Notes: a model not told the origin generated them from the sequence alone. Counted from the stretch's first letter, positions 7,513-16,449 are shown. The stretch: DNA of 26,462 nt from JBBRWV01 sp038248985 (GCA_038248985.1 JBBRWV010000039.1:1-26462); one strand, 5' to 3'. Numbers and translations are program-made.

Positions 7513-8412
7513 ATGAATCTCGAAGAGGCTCTGTCCAAAGTCTCCATGATCTCCGCCAACTACGGCAACGCCATGGTCTATCGCACCATCCAGCAAGACT
7601 GGTTCGACTTCATCGGCGGCAAACCCGCCGAAGTCGTCGTCGTCGATGGCGGCAGCTACGCCACCATGCAGCAGATCTATTGGGATCTGTTCAACGAAGG
7701 CAAAATCGACAAACTCCAACTCCTCCGCCAAAACCACTCCGACAACCACAAAGACATCTGTTACATCCAGGAACACACCGTTGGTGCCATCGCCAGCAAG
7801 GATTACCTCCTCTGGTTCAAAATCGACACCCTCCCCTTCCGCAAAGGCCACGAAAACTGGCTCCCCGAAGCCCTGGAGCACTTGGAACGCAAAGACGTCT
7901 TCGCCGTCGGCGGCTCATTTAACATGAATTCCAAGCACCACGACGCCTGGCCGGGCTGGTATTTCAGCCATAAGTGCAGCGAAAATTTCTCCGTCATGAA
8001 ACGCCGTTCCTTCATCGCCGCGATGGAAGAATGGGCCGGCGAATACATTTCCTCCGGTTTTCGCTCCAAAAACCCCGCTTCCGTCACTGGCCAGGACCGC
8101 TACATGATCGAACGCGGATTTGAGCAATACATGGAAAACCACGGCCTCTTCGCCCTCGTCAAAGACGAAGACCCCACTTGGACTGTTTTTCACACCAATC
8201 TTTACAATGAACAACTGCTAAAAACCCGCGAAGACAGCCTCGCTCGCCGCAAGCTGAGCCCCTATATGAACGCCGGAAACTCAACCATCAATCACCCCGG
8301 CGTGTATTATGGGACGCCCGAGTTTTCGTGGATCAAGAAGCTGCGCATTCAGTTGGGCAAATCAGCGCTCGGCCCCTCGTGGCGCAAGCTCAAATACGCC
8401 ATCAAAGGCTAA
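7513..8412 (+). CDS. Atypical GT-A-like glycosyltransferase
   Basis: This 299-residue soluble protein has an N-terminal strand VVVVDGGS (41-48) that looks like the nucleotide-binding strand of a GT-A (family 2-like) fold. LLWFKIDTLPF (99-109) sits where a DxD metal site would be expected, but with only one Asp. A later GQDRYMIERGF resembles the E/D-D acceptor region of GT2 enzymes. The C-terminus is basic and may touch the membrane. A good ribosome site AAGGA (7501-7505) lies 7 bases before ATG 7513. It sits between the exporter and the deacetylase, so a role in building this glycan is likely. The family is not certain, and it could be a divergent or inactive transferase. Codon choice drifts from strongly C-ending to mixed within the last third. 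Confidence 0.7.
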   Translation: MNLEEALSKVSMISANYGNAMVYRTIQQDWFDFIGGKPAEVVVVDGGSYATMQQIYWDLFNEGKIDKLQLLRQNHSDNHKDICYIQEHTVGAIASKDYLLWFKIDTLPFRKGHENWLPEALEHLERKDVFAVGGSFNMNSKHHDAWPGWYFSHKCSENFSVMKRRSFIAAMEEWAGEYISSGFRSKNPASVTGQDRYMIERGFEQYMENHGLFALVKDEDPTWTVFHTNLYNEQLLKTREDSLARRKLSPYMNAGNSTINHPGVYYGTPEFSWIKKLRIQLGKSALGPSWRKLKYAIKG

Positions 8413-8444
8413 GCGAGACCGTCCGAAGAGAACGATAGTCAACG

Positions 8445-9563
8445 ATGGAGTGCCCATTCATAGCCATTGCCTGGTCCATCTGGGCCATTCAGACAGTCAT
8501 TCTGGCGCTGCTTGCGATTATTGCACTCGTTCGCCGCGAACGTGTGGATTCCCGCGAAGCACGCGACGTCCTTGTCCTCGCTGCCCATTCTGATGACTGC
8601 GTAATCACGGCGGGCGAATATGCCATCGACGCCATTCGCGCCGGCCGCAAAGTAAACATCGTCTACCTGACCTGTGGTTCGGAAGATCCACACGATGCAC
8701 GGTCCGCAGTGCGAAAGCACGAAGCGATCGCCGCGTGGTCCTTGGCCGGACTCGACGCCCGTAACCTGATCTTCTTGGATCTGCCCCATTCTCCCATTAA
8801 AGGCCCCCCCGCCTACAACCCACAAACTCTTGAACCCGCGCAAACTCTCCTCCGTCAAGAAGTTGCGCATCTGCCCCCAGGTGCCGCCGTCTTCCTGCCC
8901 GCCGCCGGCGAATCGCATTGCGATCACCAAGAACTCCGTTGCCTGGCACTGGACATCATCCAAGCCGCCAATCGCCCCGATCTGCACGTATTCGAGGCCG
9001 CGGAATACAACAAGTACTGCTCCTTGCGGCAGCCACACCGGGTGCTCAAATATATCTCACAATTGTTACCACTTCTGGGACAAAGACTTATCACCAGCGA
9101 AGAATACTCCCGCGCGGGATTTTGCACCGGTCTCCGCGGCTGCATACGTCCGCCTGACCGCGAAAGATTGGCCCTGAAACAAACCCTGCTTCGCCAATTC
9201 AAATCCGAAGACGGTGCCATGCTGGTCAAATATTTCGGCTTTCGCGATATTTATCGTCAAATCGAAAACGTCGCCGCCACCGCCCGCGCTCCCGAACGTC
9301 ACCCGTTCTTTTTCTTAATGGGCAATCAATTCCTGAGCCCCATGGTTCTCTGGATGTGTTTACACGTTTGGTCAGGCATAGCGTTGCTGGGCGCCACGGG
9401 AATCTGGATGGTGGCCCAACATGCTACCTCCGCCACTACAGTAATATTCGCTATATTAACATTCGTAATTATATTTATACTATTACTCCGTGCCCGAGCA
9501 GTTGAACGCAAACTCAACTTCGTTGCTTTGGCTTGTGGCGTAATGATTGGAATATGTCTGTGA
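8445..9563 (+). CDS. Membrane-anchored PIG-L/LmbE-type N-deacetylase
   Basis: This 372-residue protein carries a PIG-L (LmbE) domain, a zinc-dependent hydrolase fold that removes acetyl groups from N-acetylglucosaminyl substrates. The metal/catalytic motif reads AHSDDC (47-52) instead of the usual AHPDDE. His48, Asp50 and Asp51 are kept, while Pro and Glu are replaced. The second motif HCDH (158-161) is intact. Residues ~5-29 form a hydrophobic anchor, and about 85 C-terminal residues hold two or three more membrane segments. Typical soluble family members have neither. The DNA for these segments (about 9420-9490) is conspicuously AT-rich. Embedded among glycosyltransferases, it probably de-N-acetylates the lipid-linked glycan or a precursor. 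Substrate and membrane side are unknown. ATG 8445 has only a distant purine run upstream. Confidence 0.82.
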   Translation: MECPFIAIAWSIWAIQTVILALLAIIALVRRERVDSREARDVLVLAAHSDDCVITAGEYAIDAIRAGRKVNIVYLTCGSEDPHDARSAVRKHEAIAAWSLAGLDARNLIFLDLPHSPIKGPPAYNPQTLEPAQTLLRQEVAHLPPGAAVFLPAAGESHCDHQELRCLALDIIQAANRPDLHVFEAAEYNKYCSLRQPHRVLKYISQLLPLLGQRLITSEEYSRAGFCTGLRGCIRPPDRERLALKQTLLRQFKSEDGAMLVKYFGFRDIYRQIENVAATARAPERHPFFFLMGNQFLSPMVLWMCLHVWSGIALLGATGIWMVAQHATSATTVIFAILTFVIIFILLLRARAVERKLNFVALACGVMIGICL

Positions 9564-9612
9564 TTATTGGACTTAGCACTTGCCTTGGCCTCGTCTCAAC
9601 GCGGGGATTAAG

Positions 9613-10728
9613 ATGAAAATCACCTTCATCCTGCCCCCAGTCGACCTTTCTGGCGGAATTCGCGTAATTGCGAATTACGCAGAGCGCCTGCAGTGGCGTG
9701 CCCACGACGTGCGGCTCGTCTCAGTCCCCGCCAAGAAAATCCCACTCAAAATCAAGGTCAAATGCCTATTGCGCGGTCGTGGCTGGCCCAAAGAGAAACG
9801 GCTGGCCTCGCACCTGGACGGAATGCCTGTGCCGCACCGCGTAATCGAAACCTGGCGTCCCATCGCCGATCGCGATGTTCCCGATGCCGATGTTGTCGTC
9901 GCGACCTGGTGGGAAACAGCCGATTGGGTCAACCGATTGTCGCCGCGCAAAGGAGCCAAGGTCTACTTTGTGCAAGGCGATGAGCGCGTTCTCTGCTCCC
10001 ACAATCCCGAGGAAGTTCAACGCGTTCGCGCCACCTGGCACCTGCCGATGCAACAAATCACAATTTCCCGATGGCTCACCAATGTATTGCGGAAAGAAGC
10101 CCCCGGTGCCCGAATCGATCTGATTCCCAATAGCGTGAATACGCAATTATTTCATGCGGAAGCGCGTCCGAAAAATCAGCGCCCGGTCATAGGCTTTGTC
10201 TATTCGGATTCCTGGTTTCGCGGAACAGACATCGCTCTTCGGGCCATTGAATTGGCGCGGCGGGAATTGCCGGATCTGAAAGTGGTGGCCTTTGGGCACG
10301 GGCCTTTGCCCAGCCCGATGAATATCGAATACCAGCAAAGTCCCCCCCAGGAGAAAATTCGCAACATTTACGCCCAATGCGACGCGTGGCTTTTTGCCAG
10401 CCGAATGGAAGGTTTCGGATTGCCCATTCTCGAAGCGATGGCCTGCCGCACCCCAGTAATTGCCGCACCCGCAGGCGCAGCGCCCGAGCTGCTGGATTGC
10501 GGGGGCGGAATCCTGGTGAAGCCCGAAGATGCATCGGACATGGCCGCAGCAATTCTCAAAATCTGCCGCATGCCCGCGGAGCGTTGGAAAGCGCTTTCCA
10601 ATTCAGCGATGGCCAACGCGACCCGATATTCGTGGGACAACGCCACGGATTTGTTTGAAAATTCCCTGCGCAACGCCTGTGGACGCGATAATCCGGCGCC
10701 GGAACACACCCTTACGGCAAGACGTTGA
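9613..10728 (+). CDS. GT4-family glycosyltransferase
   Basis: This 371-residue retaining glycosyltransferase of the GT-B fold is expected to be cytoplasmic. The N-terminus MKITFILPPVDLSGGIRV has the Gly-Gly acceptor loop typical of family 4. NSVN (173-176) precedes the second Rossmann half, and the E-x7-E motif is EGFGLPILE (266-274), followed by the usual APAGAAPELL. I chose ATG 9613, which has GGGG seven bases upstream. A TTG at 9580 in the same frame would add 11 residues that do not resemble a family N-terminus. The stop is 4 bases before the next start, so the two genes are translationally close. Donor and linkage cannot be read from the sequence. Confidence 0.9.
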   Translation: MKITFILPPVDLSGGIRVIANYAERLQWRAHDVRLVSVPAKKIPLKIKVKCLLRGRGWPKEKRLASHLDGMPVPHRVIETWRPIADRDVPDADVVVATWWETADWVNRLSPRKGAKVYFVQGDERVLCSHNPEEVQRVRATWHLPMQQITISRWLTNVLRKEAPGARIDLIPNSVNTQLFHAEARPKNQRPVIGFVYSDSWFRGTDIALRAIELARRELPDLKVVAFGHGPLPSPMNIEYQQSPPQEKIRNIYAQCDAWLFASRMEGFGLPILEAMACRTPVIAAPAGAAPELLDCGGGILVKPEDASDMAAAILKICRMPAERWKALSNSAMANATRYSWDNATDLFENSLRNACGRDNPAPEHTLTARR

Positions 10729-10732
10729 TACG

Positions 10733-12184
10733 ATGAATTCACTTGCTTCAATTGCCTTACTCAGCTGGGTACCCCTGGTACTGCTGATGTTCATGTGCAT
10801 GAAGCCCCGTCGCGCCGTGACGGTGGCATTTCTTCTCGCGTGGCTCTTTCTGCCCAATGCCACTTTCAAATTTATTGAAGGCGTACCGCTTTTTACCAAA
10901 ATGACGGCAACCTGCCTGGGCGTGCTTCTGGGCGCAACCTTATTTGATCATCGCCGATTATTGGCGATACAAGTGAGTTGGATTGACATCCCGATGATCG
11001 CCTGGTGCATCTGTCCGTTGTTCTCCTCGCTCAGTAATGGCTTGGGACTGTATGACGGAATCTCCGCAGCCTTGTATCAAACAATCGACTGGGGTTTGGC
11101 CTACTTCATTGGAAGAGTTTACTACTCGAATCTGGATGGCCTCCTGGAGTTGGCGATTGCCGTAATGATCGGCGGCATTATTTACGTCCCGCTGTGCCTG
11201 TACGAAATGCGGATGAGCCCTCAACTCCACAGGATGATTTATGGCGCGTTTCAGCACGACTTTGGCCAGACGATACGCTACGACGGCTGGAGGCCCATGG
11301 TATTTATGCAGCATGGCCTGGCCGTTGGGATGTGGATGGCGATGGCCACGCTTATCGGTTTCTGGCTGTGGATCAGCGGCATAGTCAGCAAGTTTTTACG
11401 AATTTCCATACAGTGGTACGTTCTTGTATTGTTTTTGACCTGTCTCTATTGCCGATCCACAGGGGCAGTTATTCTTCTCCTGGGGGGCATCGTTATTTTG
11501 CTTGCCGCCCGCTTCCTTCGTACTCCCTTGATTCTAATAGCGGTACTCGCCATCCCTCCGGTCTATATGACTTTGCGCTCCACGGATATGTGGGATGGAA
11601 CAAATCTTGTTGAATTGACCAGCAAATATCTCGGCTATGATCGTGGGCAGTCGATCAAATTTCGCTTCGACAATGAAGATCTGCTGGCGGAAAAAGCCCT
11701 TCAACAGCCCATGTTTGGGTGGGGCCGCTGGAAACGTGCCTCCGTCTTTGATGAAGACGGCCGAGAAATTACCGTCACCGACGGTCTGTGGATCATTGCC
11801 CTGGGCAATACAGGAATCTTCGGCCTCATTGCCATCAGCGCGGTCCACATTCTTCCCGGGCTTGTTCTGATCGGGAAAATCCGGGCGGGAAAGTGGAACC
11901 TTCCCCCCTATGCTTCTCCGGCCGTGTTTGTGGTGATGCTCGCTCTCTTTATGATCGACAATCTTTTCAATGCCATGATCAATCCCCTGTTTGTTATGGC
12001 GGCGGGCGGCGTTTGTGGATGCCTACTCAAGAATCGAGTGCTGCAACTCGCAACCGTCCCGGCAGTTCCAGTGGCCGCTCCTGCCATCGCCACCGTGGTT
12101 TTTCAATCTTGGAATTCCCCCGACAACGCTCATCACCCCAAGTCGTCGCGTTTTCGAAGGGCCCTTCTTTTACGAAGTCGTTAG
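10733..12184 (+). CDS. O-antigen ligase / polymerase family membrane protein
   Basis: This 483-residue polytopic protein has roughly ten hydrophobic segments. A hydrophilic stretch (from about residue 275, after VYMTLRSTDMWDG, to about 345) includes FDNEDLLAEKALQQPMFGWG before DGLWIIALGNTGIFGLI. That arrangement matches the Wzy_C / WaaL O-antigen ligase superfamily, where a periplasmic loop transfers the finished glycan to an acceptor (lipid A core or another carrier) or polymerises repeat units. In a cluster with an ABC exporter a ligase role is more natural than a Wzy polymerase role. ATG 10733 follows the previous stop by 4 bases. Longer in-frame upstream starts would run into the preceding gene. 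The last ~50 residues (from ATVPAVPVAAPAIATV) are a cytoplasmic-looking basic tail of unknown use. Confidence 0.82.
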   Translation: MNSLASIALLSWVPLVLLMFMCMKPRRAVTVAFLLAWLFLPNATFKFIEGVPLFTKMTATCLGVLLGATLFDHRRLLAIQVSWIDIPMIAWCICPLFSSLSNGLGLYDGISAALYQTIDWGLAYFIGRVYYSNLDGLLELAIAVMIGGIIYVPLCLYEMRMSPQLHRMIYGAFQHDFGQTIRYDGWRPMVFMQHGLAVGMWMAMATLIGFWLWISGIVSKFLRISIQWYVLVLFLTCLYCRSTGAVILLLGGIVILLAARFLRTPLILIAVLAIPPVYMTLRSTDMWDGTNLVELTSKYLGYDRGQSIKFRFDNEDLLAEKALQQPMFGWGRWKRASVFDEDGREITVTDGLWIIALGNTGIFGLIAISAVHILPGLVLIGKIRAGKWNLPPYASPAVFVVMLALFMIDNLFNAMINPLFVMAAGGVCGCLLKNRVLQLATVPAVPVAAPAIATVVFQSWNSPDNAHHPKSSRFRRALLLRSR

Positions 12185-12220
12185 TTCATTTGTTGCTTCA
12201 CCCGCTCATTTTGCGATGTC

Positions 12221-13183
12221 ATGCGTTTACTGATCCCCATAGTCAATTTCCGCTCGACCCCGTTTACCATTGACTGCTTGCGGTCTCTTGAACCGGAGCT
12301 TCGCGCCTTTCCGGGATCCCGTGTAGTCGTCATCGATTGCGCATCCAATGATGGATCGGAATTGGCGCTCCGGTCTGCCATTGAACAGAATGGCTGGCAG
12401 ACGTGGGCAACCTTCCTGCCTGCCCCACGAAATGGTGGATTTGCTTACGGAAACAATGCGGCCATCCAACCTTTCCTGCAGGAAAATCCCGACTTTGTCC
12501 TGCTGCTCAATCCGGATACGCTCGTTCGGCCCAATGCGTTAACGGCGCTGGTGACCTTCATGGAGAAAAATCCAGCGGTGGGCATCGCCGGCAGCCGCCT
12601 CGAAGATTTGGATGGCACGCCTCAACGATCGGCATTCCGCTTTCCGTCCTTTTCTGGCGAGATCGACAATGGATTTCGCTTCGGCCCGCTGAGTAAGCTC
12701 CTGCACCACGCCGTCGTCGCACCGCCGGTCCAGGAGGACACCCATGAAACCGACTGGGTTTGCGGCGCCAGCATGATCATTCGCCGGCAGGTCATTCACG
12801 ACATTGGCCTGATGGATGAGCACTATTTTCTATACTTTGAGGAGGTGGATTATTGCCTGCGGGCGCAGCGTGCCGGATGGAAAATCTGGTATGTTCCACA
12901 AAGCCGTGTCGTCCATCTCATCAGCCAGAGCACCGGCGTCATTAGCACCAACAGCACTCCCAAACGCCGCCCGCCATACTGGTTTGAATCGCGCCGCCGG
13001 TACTTCGTCAAAAATCACGGTGCTATCTATGCTCTGCTTACAGATGCCGCATGGTCGTTGGGCTATTTCACTTGGTGGGTGCGACATCTCTTCAGCAAAC
13101 GAATGAACAATGAGCCTCCTAGATTTTTGCGGGATTTTCTGGCTCACAGCACTTTCGCCAAAGGTTTCAGTCTGCGGACCTGA
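12221..13183 (+). CDS. GT2-family glycosyltransferase (rhamnosyltransferase-like)
   Basis: This 320-residue GT-A enzyme of family 2 is related to WbbL-type rhamnosyltransferases. The motifs are VVVIDCASNDGS (35-46), NGGFAYGNN (71-79), LLLNPDT with the metal-binding NPD (97-99), DWVCGASMIIRR (178-189) and the acceptor/catalytic helix FLYFEEVDYCLRA (203-215). This order is diagnostic of the WbbL/RfbF-like branch. A rhamnose donor is plausible because many relatives use dTDP-L-rhamnose, but no dTDP-rhamnose biosynthesis genes are in the window. The start at ATG 12221 lies 36 bases after the ligase stop. It is cytoplasmic, with a short basic amphipathic C-terminus that may bind the membrane. Confidence 0.9.
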   Translation: MRLLIPIVNFRSTPFTIDCLRSLEPELRAFPGSRVVVIDCASNDGSELALRSAIEQNGWQTWATFLPAPRNGGFAYGNNAAIQPFLQENPDFVLLLNPDTLVRPNALTALVTFMEKNPAVGIAGSRLEDLDGTPQRSAFRFPSFSGEIDNGFRFGPLSKLLHHAVVAPPVQEDTHETDWVCGASMIIRRQVIHDIGLMDEHYFLYFEEVDYCLRAQRAGWKIWYVPQSRVVHLISQSTGVISTNSTPKRRPPYWFESRRRYFVKNHGAIYALLTDAAWSLGYFTWWVRHLFSKRMNNEPPRFLRDFLAHSTFAKGFSLRT

Positions 13184-13194
13184 ATTGGATTTCC

Positions 13195-14217
13195 ATGACC
13201 AGCCAACCAACAAACTTCTCTGACAATACGGGCGTTGTCGCCATCGGACGCAATGAAGGCGAACGCCTGCGGCGTTGCCTGGCCTCGCTCGTGGGCCAGG
13301 CCCGGCATATCGTCTACGTTGATTCCGGTTCCACCGATGACTCCCTCGTCATTGCTAAATCCTTCCATGTGGAAGTTGTCGAACTCGATAAATCTCGCCC
13401 ATTTTCCGCGGCCCGGGCGCGAAATGCCGGCGCAGCACGCCTCCAGCAACTCGTACCCTCCTTGGAGTTCATCCAGTTTGTCGATGGTGATTGTGAAGTG
13501 ATGCCCGCATGGATCGCCACCGCCGAAGCCGTGTTGACGGCGCATCCGGAAGTCGCCATCGTCTGTGGCCGCCGCAGCGAACGGTACCTGGAAAAATCCG
13601 TCTACAACGTCATGTGTCATCTCGAATGGGATACGCCCGTGGGCGAAGCCAAAGCCTGCGGAGGCGATGCGCTGGTCCGGTTGTCGGCGTTCAACGCGGT
13701 CCAGGGTTATCGCGAGGAAGTCATTGCGGCGGAAGATGACGAGTTTTGCCTGCGCGTCCGCCGTACCGGTGCAAAGATTTTCCGCATTGATGCAAGCATG
13801 ACACTTCACGATGCCGCCATGACGCGATTCTCCCAGTGGTGGAAACGTATGAATCGATCGGGTTTTGCCTACGCCAACGGCGCTCATCTGCATGGCAATT
13901 CGCCGGACCGCCATTTCATCCGCGATTGCCGCCGCATTTGGCTCTGGGGGCTGATCGTGCCGCTTGTCGCCCTCGCACTGGTCTGGCCCACTTACGGCTG
14001 GAGCCTCACCCTTTTGCTCCTTTACCCGCTGATGCTTTTCAAAATCTTCCGCTACGCCCGCAGCCGTAACTGGCCCAAATCGCATGCGTTCATTTTTGCC
14101 TTCTTCACCCTGATAGCCAAATTCCCCTGCCTGGTTGGCATTTTTCAATTTCACATTCGGCGTCTCTTCAAACATGAAGTGCGCATCATCGAATACAAAG
14201 GAGCGGAGACTACATGA
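13195..14217 (+). CDS. GT2-family glycosyltransferase with C-terminal membrane segments
   Basis: This 340-residue family 2 enzyme has YVDSGSTDDS (41-50), metal-site FVDGD (95-99) and the catalytic-region EDDEFCLRVR (180-189). CGGDAL (155-160) lies where relatives place the glycine loop before the acceptor site. Two or three hydrophobic stretches follow from about residue 245 (LIVPLVALALVW, TLLLLYPLMLF, FIFAFFTLIAKF). The catalytic domain therefore faces the cytoplasm and is tethered to the inner membrane, as in succinoglycan-type transferases. It starts 11 bases after the previous gene and ends in an ATGA overlap with the Gfo-SDR fusion gene. AAGGAG at 14198-14203 inside its 3' end serves that next gene. 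Confidence 0.9.
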   Translation: MTSQPTNFSDNTGVVAIGRNEGERLRRCLASLVGQARHIVYVDSGSTDDSLVIAKSFHVEVVELDKSRPFSAARARNAGAARLQQLVPSLEFIQFVDGDCEVMPAWIATAEAVLTAHPEVAIVCGRRSERYLEKSVYNVMCHLEWDTPVGEAKACGGDALVRLSAFNAVQGYREEVIAAEDDEFCLRVRRTGAKIFRIDASMTLHDAAMTRFSQWWKRMNRSGFAYANGAHLHGNSPDRHFIRDCRRIWLWGLIVPLVALALVWPTYGWSLTLLLLYPLMLFKIFRYARSRNWPKSHAFIFAFFTLIAKFPCLVGIFQFHIRRLFKHEVRIIEYKGAETT

Positions 14218-16403
14218 CCGCGATTCTCACCCCCCCCACCCATGAAAGCGCCCAAACTTCGCCCGCAGGGGCAAGTCCGGTGCGTATCCCTGCGCGATGG
14301 CGCGTCGGCCTGCTGGGTGCCGGCTACATCGCCGACTGGCACGTCAAGGCCCTCCGACTTCTCAACAATGTGGATCTCGTCGCCATCTGCGACCGTGTCC
14401 TTCCCCGCGCACAAGGCACTGCCCGGCTTCACGGCATACCTCACGTCTATGATTCGCTCGAGAAAATGCTCGCCGAACAAAAACTCGACGCCGTACACGT
14501 ATTGCTTCCGCCAGAGGCCCACTTCGCCGCCGCGGCGCAACTCCTCAACGCGGGTGTCCATGTAATGCTCGAAAAGCCCATGTGCGTCGATGCCGCACAA
14601 TGCGCGGAGCTTGCGGCACTCGCGAAAGAAAAGAACCTCCGCCTCGGCACCGGACACAATTTTCTTTTTTACCAAACCTACGAAAGGCTCCGCACCGACA
14701 TTCATGACGGCCGCCTGGGTCCGCTCGATCACGTAGCCATCCACTGGAATTTGGAACTCGGGCAGGTTCGCGCCGGCCCGCATGAATCGTGGCTCTTTCG
14801 CGACCCAAGGAACGTCCTCCTCGAGATTGGACCGCACCTCGCCGCCATCCTTCTCGATCTTGTCGGCACTCCGGACAAGATTTCCGTTCAGGCCACCAAT
14901 CCCTGCACCCTCCCGACGGGGCAGGTTTTTTATCGTCGCTGGCAAATCCAGGCGTGGGCTGGTCGCGTCGCGGTTGATCTTTTCATGTCGTTTGTCCCCG
15001 GCTTCGCTGAGCGCTACGTGCACGTCCGCGGGAGCCTTGCTTCCGCCACCGTCGACATTCATCGCGATACCTACATCCGCCACGAACACACGCCTTCCGC
15101 CGATGACTTTGACCGCTACGGCATGATCCGTCGCGAGGCCCGTTCGCTCGGTCACCAGGGATACGCCAACCTGCGGGACTACATTCTCTCCAAGTTCCGC
15201 AAGGGCCCGCGTGGCAGCGCCTATGCCGATTCCATCGCTGGAACTCTTCGTGCGTTTTACACCGCAGCGGCGATGGATAAGCGTATCACCCCGGATTTCG
15301 GCCACCAGGTTATCGCGCTCTGCCAGCAGATTGGTAAAGAAGCTCCTATCCCGACAAGCAAAGTCGTGCCGACGCCCGCTGCGCTCGCGGCCAAAAATAT
15401 TCATCCCAAAATTCTTGTCCTCGGTTCCACCGGTTTCATCGGTAAGGAACTCGTCCGCCAGCTAACTGCCGCGGGTCATCCGGTACGTATTCTCACACGG
15501 TCTCTCCGCTCAGTTCCTGCCGGCCTCGATCCCGCGCTGGTGGAAGTTTTCCCCGGAGACCTCAACAATCCCGCGGATATTTCCCGCGCAATTGCCGGAA
15601 TGGACTGCGTCTACCACCTTGCTCGTGCTCATGTGAAACGCTGGGACGATTACCAGCGATTCGAAATCGAGGTGACCTGCAACATCGCAGAAGCCTGCCT
15701 TACGCATGGCGTGCGCCGCTTTATCTATACCGGCACCATTGATTCTTATTATGCCGGTGCCCGCGCCGGCACCATCAACGACGACACGCCGCTGGATAGC
15801 AAGATTAAGCGTCGGAATTTGTACGCACGCGCCAAAGCCGCTTCGGAAACAGTTCTTCTCGAACTCCATCAATCGAAAAAACTCCCCCTCATTATCATGC
15901 GCCCCGGTATCGTCATCGGTGCCGGCGGAAGCCCCATGCACTGGGGTGTCGGCATGTGGAAACATGATTCCGTCTGCCACCTTTGGGGGAAGGGTCAGAA
16001 CAAACTCCCCCTCGTGCTGGTAGAAGATGTCGCCTCCGCACTGGTCGCCGGGTTGGATGCCCCGGGCATTGAAGGCCACGTATTCAATCTCGTTGCCGAT
16101 CCCGTCCTCACGGCCGGGGAATATCTCGACGAACTCGAAGCTGCCGGCAAGCTCAAACTCCAGCGCATTCCCACCTCCCCATTTCGCTATTATCTCAGCG
16201 ATATGTTCAAATGGTGCGTCAAGGTCGCGGTTCGCCATCACGACCGCCGCATGCCCAGTTACCGGGACTGGGAGTCGCGAACCCAAAAAGCCCTCTGGGA
16301 TTGTTCCGCGTCGAAGAAGCTACTCCATTGGAAGCCCACGTCCGACCGCGCCGGCATCATCGAAAAGGGAATCCGCGTTCCCCTCGATGAAATTCTCCGC
16401 TAG
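14214..16403 (+). CDS. Gfo/Idh/MocA oxidoreductase - SDR epimerase/dehydratase fusion
   Basis: This is one continuous 729-residue frame with two NAD(P)-binding enzymes. Residues ~28-385 are a Gfo/Idh/MocA oxidoreductase: VGLLGAGYIADWH with the GxGxxA nucleotide loop (35-40), then VMLEKPMCVD with the hallmark EKP (120-122), then a beta-sheet substrate domain. After a short Pro/Ala linker (~378-396), residues ~398-729 form an extended SDR: ILVLGSTGFIG (400-410), FIYTGTID (503-510), catalytic YARAK (Tyr537, Lys541) and IMRPGIVIG (561-569). No frameshift or internal stop is present, and the join lies at about 15400. Such enzymes oxidise, reduce or epimerise nucleotide sugars, so a two-step conversion in one polypeptide is plausible. 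The reaction is unknown. The start overlaps the previous gene (ATGA) with AAGGAG at 14198-14203 and GGAG at 14205-14208. Confidence 0.9.
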   Translation: MTAILTPPTHESAQTSPAGASPVRIPARWRVGLLGAGYIADWHVKALRLLNNVDLVAICDRVLPRAQGTARLHGIPHVYDSLEKMLAEQKLDAVHVLLPPEAHFAAAAQLLNAGVHVMLEKPMCVDAAQCAELAALAKEKNLRLGTGHNFLFYQTYERLRTDIHDGRLGPLDHVAIHWNLELGQVRAGPHESWLFRDPRNVLLEIGPHLAAILLDLVGTPDKISVQATNPCTLPTGQVFYRRWQIQAWAGRVAVDLFMSFVPGFAERYVHVRGSLASATVDIHRDTYIRHEHTPSADDFDRYGMIRREARSLGHQGYANLRDYILSKFRKGPRGSAYADSIAGTLRAFYTAAAMDKRITPDFGHQVIALCQQIGKEAPIPTSKVVPTPAALAAKNIHPKILVLGSTGFIGKELVRQLTAAGHPVRILTRSLRSVPAGLDPALVEVFPGDLNNPADISRAIAGMDCVYHLARAHVKRWDDYQRFEIEVTCNIAEACLTHGVRRFIYTGTIDSYYAGARAGTINDDTPLDSKIKRRNLYARAKAASETVLLELHQSKKLPLIIMRPGIVIGAGGSPMHWGVGMWKHDSVCHLWGKGQNKLPLVLVEDVASALVAGLDAPGIEGHVFNLVADPVLTAGEYLDELEAAGKLKLQRIPTSPFRYYLSDMFKWCVKVAVRHHDRRMPSYRDWESRTQKALWDCSASKKLLHWKPTSDRAGIIEKGIRVPLDEILR

Positions 16404-16449
16404 CGATGCACGACGCTTCAAAATCTGATCTTTTTGACTTGAAAGGTGA

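Noticed and set aside
13144..15404. Minus-strand open frames of 343 and 417 codons opposite the GT2 and Gfo-SDR genes
   Set aside because: Both overlap plus-strand genes with complete motif sets and have no convincing domain of their own.
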